Shown here one piece after another: positions 56,178 through 64,000 of a DNA stretch of 64,000 nt (within the stretch, counting starts at the first letter, position 1; every line of letters begins with the position of its first letter). The stretch covers positions 1 to 64,000 of the forward strand of contig CAMWMD010000013.1 of the NCBI GenBank assembly GCA_947175265.1, given 5' to 3'. The position numbers and the translations under genes are program-made. The notes beneath the pieces were generated by a model. It was given only the letters and a program-made list of their open reading frames with translations, was not told the DNA's origin and searched no databases. The stretch comes from an uncultured Porphyromonadaceae bacterium (lineage in GTDB: Bacteria > Bacteroidota > Bacteroidia > Bacteroidales > Muribaculaceae).

Positions 56178-56744
56178 CTAAATCAGATTCTTTATTATTC
56201 TTGCCGGATTTCCTGCAATGACAACGTTGTCTGGAAAACTTTTAGTAACGACGGAACCGGCTCCTATCACGACATTATTTCCGATTCTTACACCCGGGAC
56301 TATGGTCACCGACCCTCCTATCCAAACATTATCCCCGATAATTACCGGTTCAGCCCATTCAAGTGCCTTGTTTCGTCTCTCCTGATCAAGAGGATGGCAA
56401 GCGGTATAGATACTCACATTCGGACCGATAAAACAGTTATCGCCAAATCTCACCTCCGCTTCATCAAGAATGGTAAGATTAAAATTGGCAAAGAAGTTCT
56501 CTCCGATAAATATATTGCTGCCATAATCGCAACGGAACGGTTGATTGAAATGGAAATTATTTTTGTAACTCCCCAGTATCTCTTTCAGGATTTCCCGCTG
56601 GGCCGCTTTATGAGATGGCCTTATGGAATTAAATTCCCAGATTTTTTCTCTCGTGAATTCAAGTCGTTTTACCAATTCGGGATGAGTGGCATCATAAATT
56701 TCCCCTCCCGTCATGCTTTTCCATATTTCTTCAAAAGTCTCCAT
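56178..56744 (-). CDS. maltose O-acetyltransferase-like hexapeptide transferase
   Basis: A 188-residue left-handed beta-helix acyltransferase. The N-terminal Maa region (MTGGEIYDATHPELVKRLEF) precedes hexapeptide repeats from about residue 70, and the catalytic His lies in YTACHPLDQERRN near 115. GDNVWIGGSVTIVPGVRIGN near 137 and VVIAGNPARII at the end are typical of the Maa/NodL/LacA group. The true acceptor sugar is unknown. It follows the FKBP gene on the same strand after 21 bases. Confidence 0.88.
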   Translation of the reverse strand: METFEEIWKSMTGGEIYDATHPELVKRLEFTREKIWEFNSIRPSHKAAQREILKEILGSYKNNFHFNQPFRCDYGSNIFIGENFFANFNLTILDEAEVRFGDNCFIGPNVSIYTACHPLDQERRNKALEWAEPVIIGDNVWIGGSVTIVPGVRIGNNVVIGAGSVVTKSFPDNVVIAGNPARIIKNLI

Positions 56745-56765
56745 TTAGCTGTCCTTGAGTTTAAT

Positions 56766-57164
56766 TCAGTTTATTGCAAGTAATTCTATATCGAATATTA
56801 GGGTTGAACCGCCCGGTATACCGGGTTGGTTAGTTTTTCCATACGCTTCGCTCGCGGGAATATACACCTCCCAACGGTCACCGATATGCATTTTCTGCAA
56901 CGCTATGATCCAACCCGGTATCAAATCCCGCAGTCTGAAAGCCGGAGCCACACCACCCCTGCTACTGTCGAAAGTTTTACCGTTTATGGTTTTACCGGTA
57001 TAATGCACCGTTACCACACTCCCCTTTGAGGGAGTATGCGAACTGCTATCTCCCTTCTTGATTATCTTGTAACAAATGCCGTTTTCAAGTGAATTTATAC
57101 CCGGCTCTGATCTCTTTTCCTCAAGCCACTCCGTATTCTTCTTTACATAATCCTGTTTCGCCAT
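56766..57164 (-). CDS. FKBP-type peptidyl-prolyl cis-trans isomerase
   Basis: A 132-residue protein with one FKBP domain after about 45 residues: VVTVHYTGKTINGKTFDSS near residue 50, LIPGWIIALQKMHIGDRWEVY near 80, IPASEAYG near 101 and GSTLIFDIELL at the end. There is no obvious signal peptide, so it may be cytoplasmic, unlike most Mip-type proteins. On the minus strand the promoter is TTG (57217-57215), 20 bases, TAATTTTG (57194-57187). Confidence 0.9.
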   Translation of the reverse strand: MAKQDYVKKNTEWLEEKRSEPGINSLENGICYKIIKKGDSSSHTPSKGSVVTVHYTGKTINGKTFDSSRGGVAPAFRLRDLIPGWIIALQKMHIGDRWEVYIPASEAYGKTNQPGIPGGSTLIFDIELLAIN

Positions 57165-57310
57165 AAGACATAATTTATATTTTCCGCAAAATTAATTGTT
57201 TTGTTCCATTTCCTCAATCTTTACAAAAATAATTTCATATACTCGGAAAGGAATCTTAATCTAATCATCCATATAATACCTATACCCAATATTCGTTTAC
57301 ATAATTAGAA

Positions 57311-58147
57311 ATGAGTAAAATCATCAATTTTATGAGAAGACTTTTTCTTTCACTATCTCTCTTTTTCACAGGATTTCTCTCTTATGCCTCTTCGCCGGAA
57401 TATATAGCGCTCGCTGATTCTGCGGACAATTACATAAAACGTGAACGTTGGGCAGATGCTGAGAGAGTGATAATTTCAGCGTTGCGCCTCGAACCTGCAA
57501 ATTTCTCCAATTCTTTACTTCTCTCCAATCTTGGAGTGGTGCAGACCGGAATGAAAAGATATGAGGATGCTTTGGAATCTTTTCGTCTGGGGTTGTCAAT
57601 TGCTCCTAATTCCTCGACTTTACATAATAATCGTGCAAGAACCCTGCTTCACCTTAAAAGAGGTGATGAAGCGCTTGAAGACATCGAAGCGTCTCTCAAG
57701 ATTGATTCCATCCAGGAATGGCCTCTTCAGATGAAAGGGTTGCTGTTGCTTGAGAATAATAAATTGGAAGAATCGAAAGATATTTTCAATCTTCTTTGCC
57801 ATCATTTTCCATATAACGATGTAGGTATGGCTGCATTGGGACGCATATCGGAGAAAGAAGGCAATAAGGAGGACGCCCTTAGGTATTACGATGAGGCTCT
57901 CAGGCTGTCGGATAATCCTGAGACAAGATCTTGGAGGATACTTCTGAAAATTGACATGGAAAATTACAGTGGGGCAGCTTCCGAACTCCGGGAAAGTATT
58001 GCAAAATATCCTGAATATCCCTACTTTTATCTTTGGCGCGGCTATCTGAGTCGGCTCAATTACAGAGATGAAGAGGCTATCGCCGACAAAAAAATCGCCC
58101 TTTCAAAAGGTGCTGACAGTAAATTAGTTGAAATCTATATTCCTTGA
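57311..58147 (+). CDS. exported tetratricopeptide-repeat protein
   Basis: A 278-residue protein with a signal peptide (RRLFLSLSLFFTGFLSYASS, cleavage near residue 27) and about six TPR-like helical pairs, for example YEDALESFRLGLSIAPNSST near 92 and EDALRYYDEALRLSDNPET near 190. It is probably a periplasmic scaffold; partners are not identifiable. The next gene, 95 bases on in the same direction, is the HU-like/SPOR protein. Confidence 0.78.
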   Translation: MSKIINFMRRLFLSLSLFFTGFLSYASSPEYIALADSADNYIKRERWADAERVIISALRLEPANFSNSLLLSNLGVVQTGMKRYEDALESFRLGLSIAPNSSTLHNNRARTLLHLKRGDEALEDIEASLKIDSIQEWPLQMKGLLLLENNKLEESKDIFNLLCHHFPYNDVGMAALGRISEKEGNKEDALRYYDEALRLSDNPETRSWRILLKIDMENYSGAASELRESIAKYPEYPYFYLWRGYLSRLNYRDEEAIADKKIALSKGADSKLVEIYIP

Positions 58148-58198
58148 TTTATCCATTGACCGGAACCCCTCTCTTTAGGTTATTTAGAGGGATTTTAT

Positions 58199-58206
58199 TA
58201 ACTTTG
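58199..58206 (+). promoter_or_regulatory. -7 element before the HU-like/SPOR gene
   Basis: TAACTTTG at 58199-58206, with a weak TTTA-type -33 about 20 bases upstream. It places the transcript start close to 58213, which argues against the TTG start at 58216. Confidence 0.5.
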
Positions 58207-58242
58207 CGACCATAATTGTATTATTCAAACGACAGTAACAGC

Positions 58243-59157
58243 ATGAACAGCCTCATATTACATATTGAATATCTCCTTCTACATCATGATTGTGTGATCG
58301 TGCCGGGTTTAGGTGCATTTATTGTTACCGAGACGTCTGCCCGAATAGATGTTGAGAAAGGAGTCATCGTTCCTCCCTGTCGTTCGATAATGTTCAATCA
58401 GGCTGTCACAACAGAGGATGGATTACTCACCAATTCAATAGTTCGTAAAAACGGCCTTTCATTTGAAGAAGCCCGTCAGGTTTTGTTCCGCGAGGTGAAT
58501 TATATAAAGAATGAATTGGCCGCCAACGGAAGGTACTCTTTTGGTAAGATTGGCACTATGATGATAGGTGAAGAGAATACTCTTCTTTTCTTTCCATCGG
58601 ATGCTTCCGACTCTCTATCCATAGTGCCCGGACTTAAGGAGGTAGATTTAAAATGCACGAATTACAATAGGGAATCTTTCCTGCAAACTACCCCGAAAAA
58701 GAGATTTTTCCATTCTGTGCGGAAAATAGCTGCTGTGGTCACTGTAACGATCGCGTTGGCTATTGCATCTTTGATCTATCCATTACCATCCGACCAGAGA
58801 GAACAGAAAGCCTCCGTACTGCCAGTTGAAGCAATCTTTAATAAACCGGTCTCAATTCCGGAAACAGACAGCCTGCAGGCCGTAACTGTACCGAAAGTTG
58901 CACTCCCCGACTCTGTCAATTCAGAGAAGCAACCGGATTTCTATCTTATTGTAGCAACGTTCACGGATGCTCAGGAGGCCAAGGCTTATGCGGAGAAATA
59001 TTCAACAAATGATTTCCCGCTGATGACAATTTCATCGAAAAAAGTCACAAGGGTATCAGTTGCAAGTTCTGACAGAAAAGAGGAACTTCAACAGAAACTT
59101 AATTCTAAAGAGATTAATTCACGTTTCTCAAATCCATGGATTTGGGAAAGGATTTAA
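58243..59157 (+). CDS. HU-like (CCDC81-type) and SPOR domain membrane protein
   Basis: A 304-residue protein in three parts. The N-terminal half is like the bacterial HU/CCDC81-type repeats of Bacteroidetes SPOR proteins (LLLHHDCVIVPGLGAFIVTE near residue 10, NGRYSFGKIGTM near 97). A membrane segment follows near residue 165-185 (AAVVTVTIALAIASLIYPL). The C-terminal SPOR domain (FYLIVATFTDAQEAKAYAEKY) would bind denuded septal peptidoglycan. Bacteroidetes proteins of this layout are thought to act in envelope division. ATG 58243 is preferred to TTG 58216. Confidence 0.85.
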   Translation: MNSLILHIEYLLLHHDCVIVPGLGAFIVTETSARIDVEKGVIVPPCRSIMFNQAVTTEDGLLTNSIVRKNGLSFEEARQVLFREVNYIKNELAANGRYSFGKIGTMMIGEENTLLFFPSDASDSLSIVPGLKEVDLKCTNYNRESFLQTTPKKRFFHSVRKIAAVVTVTIALAIASLIYPLPSDQREQKASVLPVEAIFNKPVSIPETDSLQAVTVPKVALPDSVNSEKQPDFYLIVATFTDAQEAKAYAEKYSTNDFPLMTISSKKVTRVSVASSDRKEELQQKLNSKEINSRFSNPWIWERI

Positions 59158-59199
59158 TTAGTATCTATAGAACTTTTTCTCAGGATATATACATAAAAT

Positions 59200-59232
59200 A
59201 TGAGCACGTCCAAAAGGCGTGCTCATCTCTTT
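59200..59232. terminator. terminator between the SPOR and amylase genes
   Basis: ATGAGCACG (from 59200) pairs with CGTGCTCAT (ending 59226), followed by CTCTTTT on the plus strand; the minus strand continues ATATTTTATG. It serves both convergent genes. Confidence 0.8.
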
Positions 59233-59245
59233 TCCATCAACTTTT

Positions 59246-62200
59246 TTACAGTCTTACTTTCTTACCCATTACTATATACATACCCTTAGGCAATTCCACC
59301 TGGTTACGTCCTACATGAAGCATTACAGGGAAAGTCACTCCGTCCATTCTTGATACAGATAGAATCATTGAAACGGGAGTATCAACCACAAGGTGTCCAC
59401 CGTTGGTCCAAACCTTGAGATTCTCGGAAGAAGAAACTTCGTCAACACCAGTGGTGCCTGAATAACCCGTTGCCGTATAAACTCCGTTATTCACAAATTC
59501 AAGATCACTTGTCTGTTGAGATCCATTGTTGAAAATGATCATCATTTTGGGATTTGATGATGCAACAGACGTTCTGAACATGTAATTACCTGTGACAGGA
59601 TCCTTCTCTTTCAACTCTTGTCCGGGCCAATTTCCTCCGGTGTAATTCTTGTTCCCGTCATTGATGTCCCAAACCCAGGCATATACTTTGTCCCAGTTTG
59701 AGGCAGAATTATCGAAGTATGCAGTCCAAATACCGGGTTCTACAGGAGTAGGTGCGGGATCATCCTCAATTTCTCCGGCACCTTCTATGGTCTTGAAATA
59801 ACCGTTGGAAGTATAGTAGCCACCGTTTACAAAATCCCAACCATCTTTCGATGTCTGGTCACCACCGTTTCTTGAGAAAATGACTTTCGCTCCTGAAGGA
59901 ATCTTCCCTTCTCCGGTATACGTCCATTTATACACGTTGTTTCCAAGATATGTGAGATTCTGTCCCGGCCAATTTCCTCCGGTATAGTTTGCAGAAGATG
60001 TCCATACCCATACTGATACAGGCCACCATGAATCATGCTCGAAGAATATAGCCTGCTCGCCTTCCGACATTGAAGGCTCTACTATCGGATTCGGTTCCTC
60101 ACGGTCGCCACCGGCATTACCGCCGCCGCCATTATTATTGGGTTTTACCGTCCAGGTCTCTTCCGGCATTGTCTCATCTTGCCATTCTGTCCAAGGCTGA
60201 TCTACAGAAGATTCAGGATATAGATATTTCCCGTCTTCTCCAACTTTTCCGGGAGCCTTTGTCTTTTCCGTATCAAGGACGTAGACACGCAGATTACCCT
60301 TACCGGAACATTTGGCTGTAAGTTTGCCATCTGTTACATTCTGCACATCTCCTGTAATTGCATCTACATAACGCCCGTTGAGCACACCGCTGAAAGTTGC
60401 GTCGCCGGAGATGGTTACCAACACGTATGAATCAGTTGTTTCATCCGTATAGCGGCGTTTAAAGGCCATCTTACCGGAACAACCCTCGTTGCTGTACTGC
60501 CCTTTGCGAAGAGCCGGAACGGCAGCGCGAATTTTGTTGAGACGCTGTATATGGCGTGCGAGAGGATATTCAAGCGTTGACTTGATATTTCCTTCAGCAT
60601 CTTCATAATCGGCGAAATCATTCACCTTTACAGATCCCTCAAGATAACCGCCGAAATATGCGCGTCCCGTATCCTTGAGAGCCAGAATTGCACCTTTATC
60701 TATATCCTTACCCTTCTGGAACTCAACTTCCGAACCATAGTAAAGACAAGGGATTCCCCTGAAGGTAAACATCAGTGAAAGGTTTTCCGCCCATGTTGCC
60801 TGATCACCCTTGAACCTGTAGTTACTGTCAGGCGCATAATCATGAGAATCGACATAGACCACATTATAGGTGGCATCGTTATACAGATCATCCTGACTCC
60901 TTACTCCGTATGCACCTGAGGCGGAATTGAAATTCCAGTGCATGGCGAAGTCGATTACGTTAAGTCCGGAATGTGAAGAATGGTCGGGAGTGTGATAATC
61001 ATTTCCCTTCAACCACGCATTGTCACTTTTTCGGAGTATTGATGAGGAATGCCCTTTATCATCAGATGCCGATTGAAGCACTGAATCCCAATTGGTATGT
61101 CCGTCAACGGTAAAATAATCTTGCGAGCCCTCAGTCTCCGTAGGAATTTTCACAACGCTATCCCAACTTGCCGGATCCATATCCCAAGGATAATCCTTGT
61201 TTTCTTTCCAAGTATAATAACAGGGTGAGCAATTGTAGTTGTCGCCACGATATATCACCTCCATTGAACGCGCACAGACCTCTCCATACATGAAGAATGG
61301 CGCGTCACCGCGATTCTTCTTTGCCTCCTCACTCTCCGAAGCGGCTATGAACTGCGGTATAAACATATTGTTGAATGCGAGTCGCGGTATATGGCCGGCA
61401 GTGTCTATACGGAAACCGTCGAGACCCATTTTTATGAAACGGGAATAACAATCTACGATATAGTTGGTCACTCCGGGATGTTCCGTGTTCAGATCCACAC
61501 AGTCGCCTGCTATCTGTCCCCACCATCTGGAGGGATCATCCCAGTCAAACCAAGCTTTGTGATGATAGTAGTTATGGACATCTCTGTTTGTGAAGTCGCT
61601 GTTCTTCATTATTGCGAGACGGGTTCCATACTGGTCGGCAGGTTTCAGATTTTCATAGTTATCGGGAAGGACTCCTCCGTTGCTGACTGTAAGGGGTATC
61701 ATTGAAGCATTGATATCCCCCAGATCCTTAGAGTAATCCTTCTTGAACATAGGAGCAAGATTGGCCTCTCCGAAGTTACCCGTATGCTGTACGACGATAT
61801 CGAGAATTATCTTCATTCCCCTCTTGTGCACTTCATTTATGAGTTCCTGAAAGGCAACATCAGCATCTTCAGCAGTAGCCTCCTTGTTGACATAACGATG
61901 GTCGACCTTTGAAAAATCCATGGCATGGTAACCATGATAATCGAGCCCGGATGCATTCTCCACTATGGGGGTTATCCATACTGCCGTGAAACCCAAAGCC
62001 TTGATATAATCCAGTTTCTGAATAAGTCCCTTGAAATCACCTCGCCATTCCGGGTCATTTATGTTATTGACCCCGTCCCAGCAATAGACATTATTCGCCG
62101 GGTCACCGTCATAAAAACGAGTTGTCATGGCGAAATAAATCGTCTCATCTCTGAAATCAGTTCGATTTCCTACGAATGTGCCTGCATACGAAGCCAGCGA

Positions 62201-62248
62201 TGCTGAAAGGAGCATCGTTCCGCACAATACATTTTTAGCAAAATTCAT
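59246..62248 (-). CDS. secreted alpha-amylase (GH13) with two starch-binding modules
   Basis: A 1000-residue starch hydrolase. The signal peptide (FAKNVLCGTMLLSASLASYAG) has no lipobox. The GH13 barrel spans ~25-620: nucleophile Asp in GLDGFRIDTAGH near 285, acid/base Glu in FMYGEVCARS near 330 and the third Asp in VVYVDSHDYAPD near 472. After a Gly/Asn-rich linker (~710) come two tandem CBM26-like modules (~740-835, ~850-935), each with NYTGGNWPGQ. The last ~65 residues resemble a secretion/sorting domain (VELPKGMYIVMGKKVRL). No Sus-type transport genes are adjacent. Confidence 0.93.
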   Translation of the reverse strand: MNFAKNVLCGTMLLSASLASYAGTFVGNRTDFRDETIYFAMTTRFYDGDPANNVYCWDGVNNINDPEWRGDFKGLIQKLDYIKALGFTAVWITPIVENASGLDYHGYHAMDFSKVDHRYVNKEATAEDADVAFQELINEVHKRGMKIILDIVVQHTGNFGEANLAPMFKKDYSKDLGDINASMIPLTVSNGGVLPDNYENLKPADQYGTRLAIMKNSDFTNRDVHNYYHHKAWFDWDDPSRWWGQIAGDCVDLNTEHPGVTNYIVDCYSRFIKMGLDGFRIDTAGHIPRLAFNNMFIPQFIAASESEEAKKNRGDAPFFMYGEVCARSMEVIYRGDNYNCSPCYYTWKENKDYPWDMDPASWDSVVKIPTETEGSQDYFTVDGHTNWDSVLQSASDDKGHSSSILRKSDNAWLKGNDYHTPDHSSHSGLNVIDFAMHWNFNSASGAYGVRSQDDLYNDATYNVVYVDSHDYAPDSNYRFKGDQATWAENLSLMFTFRGIPCLYYGSEVEFQKGKDIDKGAILALKDTGRAYFGGYLEGSVKVNDFADYEDAEGNIKSTLEYPLARHIQRLNKIRAAVPALRKGQYSNEGCSGKMAFKRRYTDETTDSYVLVTISGDATFSGVLNGRYVDAITGDVQNVTDGKLTAKCSGKGNLRVYVLDTEKTKAPGKVGEDGKYLYPESSVDQPWTEWQDETMPEETWTVKPNNNGGGGNAGGDREEPNPIVEPSMSEGEQAIFFEHDSWWPVSVWVWTSSANYTGGNWPGQNLTYLGNNVYKWTYTGEGKIPSGAKVIFSRNGGDQTSKDGWDFVNGGYYTSNGYFKTIEGAGEIEDDPAPTPVEPGIWTAYFDNSASNWDKVYAWVWDINDGNKNYTGGNWPGQELKEKDPVTGNYMFRTSVASSNPKMMIIFNNGSQQTSDLEFVNNGVYTATGYSGTTGVDEVSSSENLKVWTNGGHLVVDTPVSMILSVSRMDGVTFPVMLHVGRNQVELPKGMYIVMGKKVRL

Positions 62249-62353
62249 GATTTGGTATTAAATTTCATGTAAGAATTATTTCGTTGCAAATTTAAAACAA
62301 TTTTTTTTAATTTTCCTCAAAAACTATTTCTGAAATATCAAATTTTTTTTTGC

Positions 62354-62361
62354 TAAATTTG
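62354..62361 (+). promoter_or_regulatory. -7 element before the FecE-type ATPase gene
   Basis: TAAATTTG at 62354-62361, with TTTCTG (62327-62332) as a poor -33. It lies inside the longer open frame beginning at 62350, which is why the ATG at 62386 is taken as the start. A leftward -7 (TAAATTTG on the minus strand, 62294-62287) serves the amylase gene. Confidence 0.5.
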
Positions 62362-62385
62362 CATCGCGATTCTCAATATTTTATA

Positions 62386-63174
62386 ATGATGAATAATGAC
62401 ACTATTAAAATCGAACGTGTAACCACAGGATACCGTAACTCGCATGGTTGTATTGCCGTAACCAAGAATCTTGAGGCCGACCTTCTCTGTGGAGAACTGA
62501 CGTGTCTGCTTGGTCCGAATGGTGCGGGAAAAACAACCTTACTGAAAACCTTATCGGGCTTTCTTCCCCCTCTGGAAGGAAATATTTATCTCAATGGCGT
62601 CAATATATATGATTACAAGGAGAGTGAAAGGGCTCGCCTGATAGGTGTCGTCCTCACTGACCGCCTCTCTTTGACGAACATGACGGTAGAACAATTGGTA
62701 GAATTAGGCAGAAGTCCTTACACCGGATTTTTCGGGCGCCCTTCTTCCTCAGACAGAAGTATCGTTGATGAAGCAATTGAACTCGTGGGAATAGCCGACT
62801 TGCGGCAAAGGTCGGTTGTCACCCTTAGCGATGGAGAGAGACAGAAAGCACTTATCGCAAAGGCACTGGCTCAGGAGACTCCCGTGATTTTTCTTGACGA
62901 ACCTACGGCTTTCCTCGATTATCCGAGCAAAGCCGAAATAATGCTGCTGCTGCGTGGTCTTGCCGCTGATAAGGGTAAGACGGTTTTCATTTCAACACAT
63001 GACCTTGAACTTGCCCTGCAGATAGCCGATAAAATATGGCTCCTTGACAAGAATAAAGGATTGAGCATCGGCTCCCCTTCCTTTTTGGCAAAAGAGGGGG
63101 AAATAGGGAGATATTTCGATAGAGACGGACTAAAATTCGATAAAGAAGCGGGAGTTTTCCGCATAATTGTGTAA
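62386..63174 (+). CDS. FecE/BtuD-type ABC transporter ATP-binding protein
   Basis: A 262-residue ATPase of the iron-siderophore, heme or cobalamin uptake class: Walker [17 protein letters not shown] near residue 41, VLTDRLSLTNMTVEQLVELG near 90, signature LSDGERQKALIAKALAQ near 147, Walker B VIFLDEPTAFLDYPSK near 170 and ISTHDLELAL near 205. No permease or binding-protein gene is in the remaining window, and the next gene is on the other strand, so its partners are elsewhere or it is shared between systems. Confidence 0.87.
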   Translation: MMNNDTIKIERVTTGYRNSHGCIAVTKNLEADLLCGELTCLLGPNGAGKTTLLKTLSGFLPPLEGNIYLNGVNIYDYKESERARLIGVVLTDRLSLTNMTVEQLVELGRSPYTGFFGRPSSSDRSIVDEAIELVGIADLRQRSVVTLSDGERQKALIAKALAQETPVIFLDEPTAFLDYPSKAEIMLLLRGLAADKGKTVFISTHDLELALQIADKIWLLDKNKGLSIGSPSFLAKEGEIGRYFDRDGLKFDKEAGVFRIIV

Positions 63175-63217
63175 ACCCCCGCTTAATGATTTCTTCTGAA
63201 TCTGTGCTTGGATAAAC

Positions 63218-64000
63218 TCAAACCAAAAGGGCGACCAATATTCCCGAGAAAATCAGTACAAAGTTTCCTACAGCGTACGTCACTGTATATCCCATAGCAG
63301 GCAGTGTGCTCTCAAGATTATCCTGAATTGCACCTAAGGCAGCCACCGCATTACGACTACCTGCCACACACCCGAGAGTCTCGGCTGAAGAAAACTTAAA
63401 CAGATAGCGCCCGATATAAATTGATATTATGAGCGGAATAGTCGTACACAAGATACCGACAAAAAACAGCCCTATTCCGACTTCCTTCAGCCCGCTGATA
63501 AATGAGGGTCCTGCCGAAAGGCCAACGACCGCGATAAACATATTCAGGCCTACATTATCCATCACCCAGACCACCGAACTCGGGATTCTTCCAAAAGTAG
63601 GACGTCTGTTGCGGAGCCAGCCAAAAAAGAGACCGGCAATCAAAGCCCCGCCACTTGTGCTTAAGGATATGGGAATACCACCCATCTTTATAGTGATTGC
63701 GCCGATAAAGCAACCTATGGCAATTCCAAGACCTACAAAGACCATATCGGTCTCAACTGTATGACGGTCGGAAAAACCTATCTCATCCACTGCGTTCGCG
63801 ACATCCTCTGGCAACCCAACCAGAGTAACCACGTCTCCTCGGCGAAGTTCGGTCTTCGACCTTAACGGTAAGGATACGTTGTTCCTCGTTATACCTCTTA
63901 CCATGACACCTCTCATACACGGATTCTGTCTGAGTTCCCCTATAGTCTTTCCTTCCGCCCCCTTCTTTGAAACCGTCACAGGAAGATTCTCCGTACTGAA
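63218..64000 (-). CDS. AspT/YidE-type transporter, 3' part (cut by window edge)
   Basis: The frame stays open to the last base of the window, so the N-terminal membrane half is missing. Visible are the end of an RCK_C/TrkA-C domain (RGVMVRGITRNNVSLPLRSK, then LRRGDVVTLVGLPEDVANAV) and the C-terminal membrane half with GGALIAGLFFGWLRNRRPTF and a stop after SGILVALLV. The layout matches the gene at 28251-29912, but the sequences differ enough to be separate paralogues. The GTG at 63979 is an internal codon, not the start. Confidence 0.85.
   Translation of the reverse strand, partial: FSTENLPVTVSKKGAEGKTIGELRQNPCMRGVMVRGITRNNVSLPLRSKTELRRGDVVTLVGLPEDVANAVDEIGFSDRHTVETDMVFVGLGIAIGCFIGAITIKMGGIPISLSTSGGALIAGLFFGWLRNRRPTFGRIPSSVVWVMDNVGLNMFIAVVGLSAGPSFISGLKEVGIGLFFVGILCTTIPLIISIYIGRYLFKFSSAETLGCVAGSRNAVAALGAIQDNLESTLPAMGYTVTYAVGNFVLIFSGILVALLV

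Noticed and set aside
58216-58242. TTG start for the HU-like/SPOR protein
   Set aside because: The -7 element at 58199-58206 puts the transcript start almost at this codon; ATG at 58243 begins the conserved domain.
62350-62385. TTG start for the FecE-type ATPase
   Set aside because: The first codons overlap the -7 element TAAATTTG, so they would not be in the mRNA.
63218-64000. The right-edge transporter as a pseudogene starting at GTG 63979
   Set aside because: The reading frame continues without a stop to the window edge, so it is simply cut by the window.
1-64000. CRISPR arrays, insertion sequences, prophage or defence islands
   Set aside because: I saw no regularly spaced repeats, transposase, integrase, phage or recognised defence genes anywhere in the window.

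Overview
The window is a stretch of ordinary Bacteroidales chromosome, most likely from a gut lineage. Muribaculaceae or a relative is my guess and is not proven. Several things point to Bacteroidetes: promoters of the TTTG / TAnnTTTG type in front of many genes; Bacteroidetes-restricted families (DUF4491, DUF5686, DUF1599 beside a DoxX-type protein, an HU-like/SPOR fusion); a two-gene methylmalonyl-CoA mutase; a TPP-riboswitch-controlled thiamin TonB receptor with PnuT; and a secreted amylase with starch-binding modules. I see no rRNA operon, CRISPR array, insertion sequence, integrase, phage gene or recognisable defence system. The first ~90 bases are not genomic: they read as Illumina Nextera adapter followed outward by poly-A and poly-G, so the window begins at a contig end.

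Layout. 0.1-1.4 kb: smpB and a Yip1-family membrane protein. 1.4-5.5 kb: mutB and mutA (succinyl-CoA/methylmalonyl-CoA, propionate formation). 5.7-10.1 kb: an FtsE-like ATPase, a DcaP-like porin, radA and an rRNA 2'-O-methyltransferase. 10.1-12.9 kb: endonuclease IV and a sugar transporter of the GPH/SLC45 type with a large periplasmic insert. 12.9-15.9 kb: thiamin uptake (TPP riboswitch, TonB receptor, pnuT). 15.9-19.5 kb: nadC-yraN divergent from rlmH, then DUF1599-DoxX. 19.6-21.7 kb: agmatine to putrescine (aguA, aguB). 21.7-25.4 kb: PIF1/RecD-like helicase with a TPR tail, a small membrane protein, an SPFH protein and tRNA-Ala(GGC). 25.6-31.8 kb: two small conserved proteins, then a probable operon running from a flavodiiron protein through a uracil-DNA-glycosylase-like protein, an AspT-type transporter and DedA to rpe. 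31.8-36.3 kb: DUF486, dus, mtnN, a BASS transporter, and a convergent DEAD-box helicase. 36.5-40.4 kb: two tandem, nearly identical ECF sigma factors and a DUF5686 outer-membrane protein. 40.5-45.8 kb: CYTH, MerR, an M23 peptidase, alaS and a small exported protein. 45.8-50.1 kb: udk-lptB-CPBP protease-holA-EFR1, transcribed leftwards. 50.3-53.5 kb: mlaEF and the convergent lipA-lipB pair. 53.5-54.0 kb: a 587-base gap with a perfect operator-like palindrome. 54.0-64.0 kb: a DsbD-type protein, an acetyltransferase, FKBP, TPR, HU/SPOR, alpha-amylase, a FecE-type ATPase, and the 3' part of a second AspT-type transporter cut by the window edge.

The functional themes are envelope maintenance (MlaEF, LptB, DsbD, M23, porin), anaerobic metabolism and oxygen defence (mutase, flavodiiron protein), cofactor supply (thiamin, NAD, lipoate) and translation quality (smpB, alaS, rlmH). 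I did not find a convincing new multi-gene system. The best leads are structural: interlocked antiparallel promoters, terminator hairpins built from gene ends at convergent junctions, the tandem sigma pair, the transporter insert, and the orphan palindrome. Promoters and hairpins were found by eye; residue positions are approximate.
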